In this document: positions 52,394-59,104 of the stretch, piece after piece | Layout of the letters: the number at the start of each line of letters is the position of its first letter | Position numbering within the stretch: position 1 is the stretch's first letter | DNA from: Clostridium_AD sp050717545 | Lineage (GTDB): Bacteria; Bacillota; Clostridia; Clostridiales; Clostridiaceae | Direction of reading: 5' to 3' | Length of the DNA: 64,000 nucleotides | Assembly (NCBI RefSeq): GCF_050717545.1 | Contig: NZ_JBOITN010000037.1 | Span: 42,630-106,629 of the forward strand | Notes under the pieces: generated by a model | The model's database searches: none | Seen by the model: the letters and a program-made list of their open reading frames with translations, nothing else | What the model was told of the DNA's origin: nothing | Translations under genes and position numbers: made by a program

Positions 52394-52422
52394 ATGTTAC
52401 TATTGTTTGTTTTTTTTGTCAA
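52394..52422 (-). promoter_or_regulatory. Promoter of the tRNA-Gly-tRNA-Thr-tuf unit
   Basis: On the minus strand TTGACA (52417-52422), a 17-nt spacer and TAACAT (52394-52399), between the sigH stop and tRNA-Gly. Confidence 0.75.
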
Positions 52423-52429
52423 TACATTT

Positions 52430-53071
52430 TTACCTTTTACTTAGACATTTCTCTAATTTTCTTTTTACTCTCTGAAGAGCATTGTCAATTGACTTTGAAT
52501 GCCTATCTAAATCGCAAGCAATCTCTTGATAAGATTTACCATCTAAGTATGACATAAGTACTTCCATCTCAAGTTCTGATAAAACTTGGCCAATTTCGTT
52601 TTGGATGCTAATTACTTCTTCTCGACTTATTACTAATTCTTCTGGGTCAGTAATTTTAGAACCTGATAGTACATCTAGCAATGTTCTATCTGAGTCCTCG
52701 TCATATATTGGTTTATTTAAAGATATATATGTATTAAGGGGAATATGTTTTTGGCGAGTGGCTGTTTTTATCGCTGTAATTATCTGCCTCGTAACACAAA
52801 TTTCTGCAAAAGCCCTAAAAGAAGACAATCTGTCAGCCTTAAAGTCTCTAATACCCTTATAGAGACCTATCATTCCTTCTTGATAAATATCTTCTTTATC
52901 AGCACCAATCAAAAAATATGACTTAGCCCTTGCCTTAACAAAATTCTTGTATTTGTTAATTAAATATTCTTGTGCACGAACATTACTGTTTTGTGCTTCA
53001 ATTACTACTTCTTCATCCAATTTTTCTTCAAAGCATGAACTGTCCATATTGCCTATATTGATTTTTTCCAA
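52430..53071 (-). CDS. sigH: RNA polymerase sigma-H factor (early sporulation)
   Basis: Sigma-H (Spo0H) directs early stationary-phase and sporulation genes. The ~213-residue protein has region 2 (ADKEDIYQEGMIGLYKGIRD, FRAFAEICVTRQIITAIK) and region 4 (LSELEMEVLMSYLDGKSYQE, then IACDLDRHSKSIDNALQRVK). The start is set at TTG 53071, with GGAGGGG 7 nt upstream; the longer frame from a GTG contains that site. It follows rae1 in the usual rlmB-yacP-sigH order. Confidence 0.95.
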   Translation of the reverse strand: MEKINIGNMDSSCFEEKLDEEVVIEAQNSNVRAQEYLINKYKNFVKARAKSYFLIGADKEDIYQEGMIGLYKGIRDFKADRLSSFRAFAEICVTRQIITAIKTATRQKHIPLNTYISLNKPIYDEDSDRTLLDVLSGSKITDPEELVISREEVISIQNEIGQVLSELEMEVLMSYLDGKSYQEIACDLDRHSKSIDNALQRVKRKLEKCLSKR

Positions 53072-53146
53072 CAAATATCCCCTCCACACAAACCCTGTGA
53101 CATATACATTATTATACCTTAGAGCAATTTATATAGTCAAGCGAAT

Positions 53147-53656
53147 TCAACAGCTCCTTCGTATTTTTTCAAGTTTTTCCAATGTTTTTTCATCTATTCT
53201 CTCTTCTAAGCGATTTCTTTTTTCTAAATGATTTTTTTCAATGTTTATTTGAATTTTTTTCTGTGTGCTAATTACTTCGTGATAAAATTCAATTGAAGAC
53301 ATACGAATGGCACCTCTTTGAAATGTAACCTGCTGCTCAAGAGAGTCTGATGTAACAACGCAGACTTCAGATTTTCGTCCAATGTTGTTAACCATTCTTT
53401 CAATGTAATCATCAGCTGTTTCGCCTTCTTTTGTAAAAACTATAATTAAATCTCCTTGTTTTTCTTTTTTTTGAATGCTACCTTTAACCAATTGTGCATC
53501 AAAAACTATAAACATTTTATACCCTTTAAACTCCGTATAGTTTTGAAGGGAATCAATAAGTTGCGTGCGAGACGATTCGTAACTATAATCTTTTATCTTT
53601 TTAAGATTTGGCCAGCTATTTATAACATTATACCCATCAACAAAAATTGTTTTCAC
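53147..53656 (-). CDS. rae1: Rae1/YacP-type ribosome-associated endoribonuclease (NYN domain)
   Basis: A 169-residue NYN/PIN-like nuclease. The conserved acidic positions are in IFVDGYNVINSWP (start), FIVFDAQLVKGS and VVTSDSLEQQ, with GETADDYIERMV between. In B. subtilis, Rae1 cleaves certain mRNAs at the ribosomal A site. It lies 8 nt after rlmB and 75 nt before sigH. Confidence 0.9.
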   Translation of the reverse strand: MKTIFVDGYNVINSWPNLKKIKDYSYESSRTQLIDSLQNYTEFKGYKMFIVFDAQLVKGSIQKKEKQGDLIIVFTKEGETADDYIERMVNNIGRKSEVCVVTSDSLEQQVTFQRGAIRMSSIEFYHEVISTQKKIQINIEKNHLEKRNRLEERIDEKTLEKLEKIRRSC

Positions 53657-53664
53657 CTTTTATC

Positions 53665-54681
53665 TCATCTTATTTTTTGTTTCATAATTTCATACATTAT
53701 TATACCACCAGCAACTGATGCATTTAAAGATGTTATTTTACCGACCATTGGTATTTTTACAAGCACATCACACTTTTCTTTTGTAAGTCTAGAAATCCCT
53801 CTGCCTTCACTTCCAATAACAAGGGCTACAGAACCAGTTAAATCTGTATTAAAAATATAATCTTGTGCATCCATATCTGCGCCATAAACCCATACTCCAC
53901 GTTCTTTCAATTCCTGTATAGCTGCATTAATATTAGTTACCTTCACTATTTTCATATGTTCAATTGCACCAGCTGATGTTTTATACACCGTCGGCGTCGC
54001 TCCAACGTTTTTTCTCTTAGGTATTATTATGCCGTGGGCTCCACATACCTCTGCAGTTCTTATAATTGAGCCAAAATTGTGCGGATCTTCAATTTCATCT
54101 AATATAATCACAAAAGGCTTTTCTCCTTTTTCCTTAGCATATTCAAAAATATCATTTATTTCAAAGTATTTATAAGGAGTTACTATAGCAATTACTCCTT
54201 GATGTGATGAAGTTTGTGCCATTTGATCAAGCTTTCTTCTATCAACCTCTTTTGTAACTATACCTTTCTCTTTGGCTAATGCTAATACTACACTTATAGA
54301 TCCAACCAAATCACCTTTGGCAATAAGAATGTATTCTACAGTTCTATCTGATTTTAGTGCTTCTATAACTGCATTTCTTCCTTCTATTAAATCTTCTCTC
54401 ACAATTTTAGGTTCTAATTCTTCTTTAGGTCTACCATTTCTAGGATTTGTTTCTGATTTTTTGCTAGTAAAGTTTCTATTTTCTGATACATTTTCTTCTC
54501 CTTGTTTAGTTTTTCTAATATTCCCTCTACTATCGTCTTTATTTCTTGTAAATTCTCTACTTGACTTCGCACCATGATCACCAGTTCTATTTCTTTTAGA
54601 ATCTCCAGAAGGTTTATCTTCTCTACTACTATAAAATTTATTATTTGATTTATTTCCTTGATATTTTTTGTTATCACTCAT
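53665..54681 (-). CDS. rlmB: 23S rRNA (guanosine-2'-O-)-methyltransferase RlmB family, with long basic N-terminal extension
   Basis: A SPOUT-family rRNA methyltransferase, 338 residues. Residues ~95-338 hold the TrmH-type N-terminal domain (EGRNAVIEALKSDRTVEYIL) and the knotted SAM domain (DEIEDPHNFGSIIRTAEVCG, VIGSEGRGISRL, PMVGKITSLNASVAGGIIMY). The first ~90 residues are an added low-complexity tail rich in Lys, Asn, Arg, Ser and Glu, absent from the usual ~245-residue enzyme. GAGAGGT precedes the ATG. Confidence 0.93.
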   Translation of the reverse strand: MSDNKKYQGNKSNNKFYSSREDKPSGDSKRNRTGDHGAKSSREFTRNKDDSRGNIRKTKQGEENVSENRNFTSKKSETNPRNGRPKEELEPKIVREDLIEGRNAVIEALKSDRTVEYILIAKGDLVGSISVVLALAKEKGIVTKEVDRRKLDQMAQTSSHQGVIAIVTPYKYFEINDIFEYAKEKGEKPFVIILDEIEDPHNFGSIIRTAEVCGAHGIIIPKRKNVGATPTVYKTSAGAIEHMKIVKVTNINAAIQELKERGVWVYGADMDAQDYIFNTDLTGSVALVIGSEGRGISRLTKEKCDVLVKIPMVGKITSLNASVAGGIIMYEIMKQKIR

Positions 54682-54998
54682 TTTAAATACCTCTCTTATT
54701 TTGTATATTTAATAACTTTTATATTCTCTAATTATATTATCTTATTTATTTTTGAGTAAAATCCCTTTTATACTGATTATATTATTCATAGATGTATATT
54801 GTTTATCTAATTCATTTGCCCATGTATTAGATAAACTTATTGTAATATATCGTAAAATACCCATTAACTTGCTTATTTTAAGCTTCTAACTTTTCTATTA
54901 TTTCTCATATACCTCTTGACTATAACAAACTTTAACAACTGATTCCCTATTTTTTTAAAATATATGTATATCTCAGAAATTATCCCTAAGTATAATTA
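54682..54998. other. Gap between mrnC and rlmB (thyX position in relatives)
   Basis: 317 nt without a gene; very AT-rich. It contains one notable interrupted inverted repeat (54801-54836), listed separately. No good promoter or terminator was identified. Many clostridia carry thyX here; no trace of it was recognised. Confidence 0.6.
54801..54836. repeat. Interrupted inverted repeat GTTTATCTAAT-N14-ATTAGATAAAC
   Basis: Perfect 11-bp arms (54801-54811, 54826-54836) around 14 nt, about 120 bp before rlmB. It lacks a U-run on either strand, so it is more operator-like than terminator-like. Confidence 0.75.
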
Positions 54999-55418
54999 CT
55001 AATCTTCTAATTTAAAATTTACAATCTTCTCAAGGATCTCATTTAACCTTTCATTTTTCTCACTTAGATACAAAAAACCCATTAAAGCTTCAAACCCCGT
55101 CGCCCACTTATATTCATTTAAATCGGCATTTTTAGGCGTTGTACCACTTTTCGCATTTCTGGCTCTTTTAAATATACCAAGTTCCTCTTGATCTAACCCC
55201 TCTATAAGAAACTTCATATACTCACTTTGACCATGTGCCTTTACATACTCAATTGCCTTAACATGGATTTTATGTGCATTCATATCCCTATTCTTTTCTA
55301 CAAGATATGTTCTAATAAACACCTCATAAATTGCATCTCCCACTATTGCAAGTACTAATGGATTTAATTGTTTAACTTGTTGAATTGTGAATTTGCCTTT
55401 TAAAATATTGAATTCCAT
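54999..55418 (-). CDS. mrnC: Mini-ribonuclease III
   Basis: Mini-III (139 residues) matures the ends of 23S rRNA. It is an RNase III catalytic domain without a dsRNA-binding domain: LAIVGDAIYEVFIRTYLVEK (with the catalytic Asp), KRARNAKSGT and EYKWATGFEALMGFLYL (catalytic Glu). The ATG at 55418 has AAGGAGAG upstream; an open frame 16 codons longer runs through the ispD terminator. Confidence 0.95.
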   Translation of the reverse strand: MEFNILKGKFTIQQVKQLNPLVLAIVGDAIYEVFIRTYLVEKNRDMNAHKIHVKAIEYVKAHGQSEYMKFLIEGLDQEELGIFKRARNAKSGTTPKNADLNEYKWATGFEALMGFLYLSEKNERLNEILEKIVNFKLED

Positions 55419-55448
55419 ATTTACTCTCCTTCTTCCACTCAGAATAAC

Positions 55449-55482
55449 AAAAAATATAAAACTCACCCTATTTTAGGGCGAG
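55449..55482 (-). terminator. Terminator after ispD
   Basis: On the minus strand CTCGCCCTA-AAA-TAGGGTGAG (one G-U pair, 55462-55482) is followed by TTTTATATTTTTTG. It leaves only ~30 nt before the mrnC ribosome site. Confidence 0.85.
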
Positions 55483-55527
55483 CTTTACTATTTGTAGTTA
55501 TTAATTGATGCCCTATCAAATGTAACA

Positions 55528-56223
55528 CTATATTATACTAATTTTTTTTAATATTTGTTGCCCTATATCTAAGTCTTCAGGTGTTGTAACCTTTATGTTA
55601 TTGTAGCTACCTTCATAAAGGTATACCCTATTACCGTATTTTTCAACTACCATTGTATCATCTGTTACCATAATACCATCATTATTAATTCTTTCATGGC
55701 AATCTAAGATAAGTTCATACTTAAAAGCTTGGGGTGTTTGAACACAGAAAAACATTTCTCTACTGGGTGCTTTCATAGAAAATCCGCAGGAGTCTTTCAT
55801 CTTAATAGTATCTTTTGGAATCACTCCACAAGCAGTTGCACCATATAACTCAGCATAAATTACCGCATTTTCAATAATAGATTCATTTATAAAAGGTCTA
55901 GCTCCATCATGAATAAGTACAATATCACAATTTCTTAAAGCTTTTAGACCATTAAGCACAGAATGTTGTCTTTCCTTGCCACCAATAACTACATCTTTAA
56001 CTTTTATAAAATTATATTTTTCAACTATTTCTTCTCTACAATATTCAACTTCACTTTCTGCCGCCACTATAATAATTTCATCTATACAATTACACTGCGT
56101 AAAAGCTCTTAGAGTATAGTATAAAATTGGATACCCCTCAATATGTAAGTATTGTTTATTAATAGATTGACCCATCCGTCTTCCTTTGCCAGCCGCCAAA
56201 ATTATGGCACAGTTTCTACTCAT
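55528..56223 (-). CDS. ispD: 2-C-methyl-D-erythritol 4-phosphate cytidylyltransferase
   Basis: Third step of the MEP isoprenoid pathway (MEP + CTP to CDP-ME). The 231-residue protein has the nucleotide-binding AIILAAGKGRRMGQSINKQY, the conserved VLIHDGARPF and TPQAFKY. The ATG at 56223 is preferred (GGGGG upstream); an in-frame ATG four codons earlier has no site. It follows the PIN/TRAM gene by 25 nt. Confidence 0.95.
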   Translation of the reverse strand: MSRNCAIILAAGKGRRMGQSINKQYLHIEGYPILYYTLRAFTQCNCIDEIIIVAAESEVEYCREEIVEKYNFIKVKDVVIGGKERQHSVLNGLKALRNCDIVLIHDGARPFINESIIENAVIYAELYGATACGVIPKDTIKMKDSCGFSMKAPSREMFFCVQTPQAFKYELILDCHERINNDGIMVTDDTMVVEKYGNRVYLYEGSYNNIKVTTPEDLDIGQQILKKISII

Positions 56224-56248
56224 AAAAACCCCCATCTACCCAATATGG

Positions 56249-57352
56249 TTAACTTTTCAATAAAGAATCCTTATTTTTAGCAAAAATCATCCTACCCGCC
56301 GCAGTCTGTAGTACTGACGTTACAATAACAACTATGTTTTCACCAATATATCGTCTTCCACCTTCAACAACGATCATTGTTCCATCATCCAAATACGCTA
56401 TACCTTGACCTGATTCTTTTCCGTCTTTCATCACTTGTATCTTCATTTCTTCTCCTGGTAAAACTACTGGTTTTACTGCATTTGCGAGTTCATTAATATT
56501 TAAAACTGGAACCCCTTGAAACTCAGCTACCTTATTAAGGTTAAAATCATTTGTAATTACCTTACCATTTAAAACTTGAGCTAATTTCAATAGTTTGCTA
56601 TCCACTTCTGCAATTTCTGGAAAATCCTTTTCCCAAATTTCAACTTCAATATTAAGCTCCTTTTGAATTTTATTAAGTATGTCAAGTCCTCTTCTTCCTC
56701 TATTTCTCTTAAGCCCATCTGACGAATCAGCAATATGCCTAAGTTCCTCTAATACGAATGTTGGTATTACTAAAGGCCCTTCAACAAAACCCGTTTGACA
56801 AATATCAAATATTCTACCATCAATTATTACTGATGTATCTAGCACCTTTGGGTTTTCATTAGTAAAACCCTTTATTTTCTTATCCTTGTACCCATTGCTT
56901 TTTTTGGTGGTTGTAAAAAAAGCTAATATTTCATCTCTTTTCCTAGCGCAAATATCTGCTCCTAATGCTGCCATTATAACTGTAAAAATGACAGCAATAA
57001 TATTCCATATAGGCGATTGATATTTAAATAGTCCTGCAAATAAGGATGCAATGACAAGGCCTATTATTGCTCCACCTGTTCCAAATATTATTTGAGCCGT
57101 TGGCATTTTTTGTGTGCTTTTTTCCACATAATCCATAAATTTCATAATAAAAGATACTATTACAGGAGATACTAAAAATAAAATAACCCCAAAAATTATA
57201 GTAGAAAAAATAATGAATATTATTCCCTGAACTCCATTTTTAAAATACTCAAGTTCACTTAAATAACTTGTACTTAGAAGCATTACGCCTATTAAATATC
57301 CTAGAATTAGTCCTATGATTGTAAACAACCCTCTTAAAATTTTTTTTAGCAA
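56249..57352 (-). CDS. PIN/TRAM-domain membrane protein (YacL family)
   Basis: A ~367-residue protein. Four hydrophobic segments fill residues ~5-130 (LFTIIGLILGYLIGVML, GIIFIIFSTIIFGVILFLV, AIIGLVIASLFAGLF, IIAVIFTVIMAALG). A PIN nuclease domain follows (VLDTSVIIDGRIFDICQTGF, KLLKLAQVLNGKVITNDFNL) and a C-terminal TRAM domain (GQGIAYLDDGTMIVVEGG) completes it. The cellular substrate is unknown. The start is TTG at 57352, 5 nt after GGGAGGTGA; the GTG at 57361 is inside that site. Confidence 0.92.
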   Translation of the reverse strand: MLKKILRGLFTIIGLILGYLIGVMLLSTSYLSELEYFKNGVQGIIFIIFSTIIFGVILFLVSPVIVSFIMKFMDYVEKSTQKMPTAQIIFGTGGAIIGLVIASLFAGLFKYQSPIWNIIAVIFTVIMAALGADICARKRDEILAFFTTTKKSNGYKDKKIKGFTNENPKVLDTSVIIDGRIFDICQTGFVEGPLVIPTFVLEELRHIADSSDGLKRNRGRRGLDILNKIQKELNIEVEIWEKDFPEIAEVDSKLLKLAQVLNGKVITNDFNLNKVAEFQGVPVLNINELANAVKPVVLPGEEMKIQVMKDGKESGQGIAYLDDGTMIVVEGGRRYIGENIVVIVTSVLQTAAGRMIFAKNKDSLLKS

Positions 57353-57468
57353 AAACTTCACCTCCCTTTAAATTATTAACACTTATTTGAATTAATATCC
57401 CGCTATTATCTAATATATACTATAAACTTGTGTATTTCAATAAAATCTGTAACACAATTAACAATTTG

Positions 57469-57942
57469 TTAAACTAAATCTCTTATTTTACATAATGCTT
57501 GCTCCATGTTGAGCCCAAGCACTAACATTATTTCACTAGCCACCATTCCTTCTACCCTTTCTAAAATCTTTTCCTCTCCTGGTGGAAGCATATCTTGCCT
57601 CTTTAGATAATATAAATCCCTAATTACCTCGCACATTTTTAGAGTATCTCCACTTTGTATTTTTTTCTTGTTACCCCTGTATCTGTTATTCCAATTACTT
57701 TCTATCCCTTGTGCCTGATTTGATATTGTATTTAGAATTGATTCCAATTCTATTTTACTTAAAATGTATCTTATTCTATGATTTTCAATCTTATCTATTG
57801 GAATCATAAAGTTCATATCATCCAAAAAAAGATATATATTTACATATTTATAATACATATTAGACCATTCCCTCATATCTATATCCTGTATATAACCTGC
57901 ACCATAATCCGCTATAAACACTTTTTGGCCAATATTTAACAT
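57469..57942 (-). CDS. CarD/CdnL-like transcription regulator
   Basis: A 157-residue protein with an N-terminal RNA-polymerase-interaction Tudor-like domain (IGQKVFIADYGAGYIQDIDM, FMIPIDKIENHRIRYI) and a helical C-terminal half (LKMCEVIRDLYYLKRQD, EKILERVEGMVASEIMLVLG). CarD/CdnL proteins stabilise open promoter complexes. GGGGG precedes the ATG. It heads the carD-yacL-ispD group; the genes' common order in clostridia supports the call. Confidence 0.85.
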   Translation of the reverse strand: MLNIGQKVFIADYGAGYIQDIDMREWSNMYYKYVNIYLFLDDMNFMIPIDKIENHRIRYILSKIELESILNTISNQAQGIESNWNNRYRGNKKKIQSGDTLKMCEVIRDLYYLKRQDMLPPGEEKILERVEGMVASEIMLVLGLNMEQALCKIRDLV

Positions 57943-58014
57943 AACATTCCCCCTATCAATAAATCTCTTGTTGATTTATTATATATTCATAGGGTTAAAT
58001 ATGTACTTAATATA

Positions 58015-58044
58015 TTGACAAAAACATAATATAAAACCTATAAT
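58015..58044 (+). promoter_or_regulatory. Promoter of the plus-strand gene at 58089
   Basis: TTGACA (58015-58020), an 18-nt spacer and TATAAT (58039-58044), 45 nt before the start codon. Confidence 0.82.
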
Positions 58045-58088
58045 TAAGATAATATCGTTAGATAAATCTTTATAAGGAGTTGAACTTA

Positions 58089-58493
58089 ATGAAAGATTGT
58101 ATATTTGATAATTTTCAAAACTCTGTTGATGAATCCTTAATAAGGCATCGAAGTATTTTAGATATAGTTACTAAACTTCAAGAGTCTGGGGCAAGAGTCA
58201 ATCGAGCTGTTGCAAAATCTGTTACCAATTGTGGATGCATTAACGTAGAAGCAAAAAAACAGCATAATCCCGATAATATAGATGATTTGGATTTAGACAC
58301 CCTAAGTTCTTTAATTGATAATCATATGCAAGGTAGCCTTTGCGAGAACTGTAGAGAAGTTATAGAAAAAGAACTGGGGAATAATCTTTTTTATATTGCT
58401 TCCTTATGTAATCTTGTAGACTTAAATCTATATGATGTTCTTTTAAAAGAATATAACAAGATTAGCACTTTAGGTAAATATACTATGAGGTAG
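58089..58493 (+). CDS. Small Cys-containing protein of unknown function (MazG-like tail)
   Basis: A 134-residue cytoplasmic protein. The start is ATG 58089, with AAGGAG 9 nt upstream; a TTG at 58080 touches that site. It has two cysteine patches (NCGCIN, CENC) that might bind metal. The C-terminal segment ELGNNLFYIASLCNLVDLNL resembles the last helices of MazG-type NTP pyrophosphohydrolases, but the EExxE metal motif is not evident. It is monocistronic, with a strong promoter and its own terminator. The function is not assignable. Confidence 0.8.
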   Translation: MKDCIFDNFQNSVDESLIRHRSILDIVTKLQESGARVNRAVAKSVTNCGCINVEAKKQHNPDNIDDLDLDTLSSLIDNHMQGSLCENCREVIEKELGNNLFYIASLCNLVDLNLYDVLLKEYNKISTLGKYTMR

Positions 58494-58500
58494 CAAACGT

Positions 58501-58532
58501 AGCACAAAATAAGTTAAAACTCATTTTGTGCT
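58501..58532. terminator. Terminator between the 58089 gene and disA remnant
   Basis: AGCACAAAAT / ATTTTGTGCT, a 10-bp outer stem with further inner pairing (AGTT...AACT), followed by ATATTTGTTT on the plus strand. Confidence 0.75.
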
Positions 58533-58554
58533 ATATTTGTTTATCTAGCATAAA

Positions 58555-58999
58555 TTATTCCTTTAACCTTCTTAATCTATTTTTAATTGTTTTTGCTCTT
58601 GCTTCACTAATACCTTCTACTCTGTCAAGTTGTTTATATGATGCTTCCATTATAGCTTTAAGTTTTTTAAAGTGCTTAACTAAATTTTCTATAACATTTA
58701 CAGGTATTCTAGCTATTTTATTTAGCATCCTATATCCTCTTGGAGAAATTAAAGTGTCAACTAAAGGAACCCCTATATACCCAATAATTCTAGATCTAAA
58801 ATCTAAATCTAATAGATCTTCTGAGCTCATATTTTCTATTTGTCCATATAACTGCCTATAACTCATATCATTTTGACAATAATTCCTTATGAGCAAGATT
58901 CTGAGCTGTCCTATGCCTTGTTCCAGTTTCAAATGTTGGTATTGTAGAACTTGGAATAAGTTGAGTATTCGCATACAATATCTTTTTCAAATCGCTACT
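58555..58999 (-). pseudogene. disA: Remnant of DisA (DNA-integrity scanning diadenylate cyclase)
   Basis: Two DisA pieces lie in different frames. The upstream piece (about 58999-58868) reads DLKKILYANTQLIPSS and ETGTRHRTAQNLA, the second half of the cyclase domain with its RHR motif, and runs into a stop. From about 58890 another frame continues LIRNYCQNDMSY, LDLDFRSRIIGY, SPRGYRMLNKI and the helix-hairpin-helix VEGISEARAKTIKNRLRRL to the normal end. The start, the DGA motif and about 75 internal residues are missing. The neighbour radA is absent. The 139-residue open frame that remains begins out of frame and could encode only the DNA-binding tail. Confidence 0.88.
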
Positions 59000-59030
59000 A
59001 TTGTAATTTTAAATTTTCTTTGTATAAATT

Positions 59031-59053
59031 AAAAAACCACTCAAGAGTGGTTT
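59031..59053 (-). terminator. Terminator after clpC
   Basis: On the minus strand AAACCACT-CTTG-AGTGGTTT is followed by TTTTAATTT. It cuts the disA remnant off from clpC transcription. Confidence 0.85.
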
Positions 59054-59104
59054 AAAAAAAGTTATTCTTCCCAATTATATACTTTTTAATATATATAAAC
59101 AACA

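Noticed and set aside
58555..58974. A 139-residue open frame starting at 58974 as an intact gene
   Set aside because: Its first ~30 residues are the DisA cyclase region read in the wrong frame; only from about LIRNYC does it match DisA. It is treated as part of a pseudogene, though the tail might still be translated.
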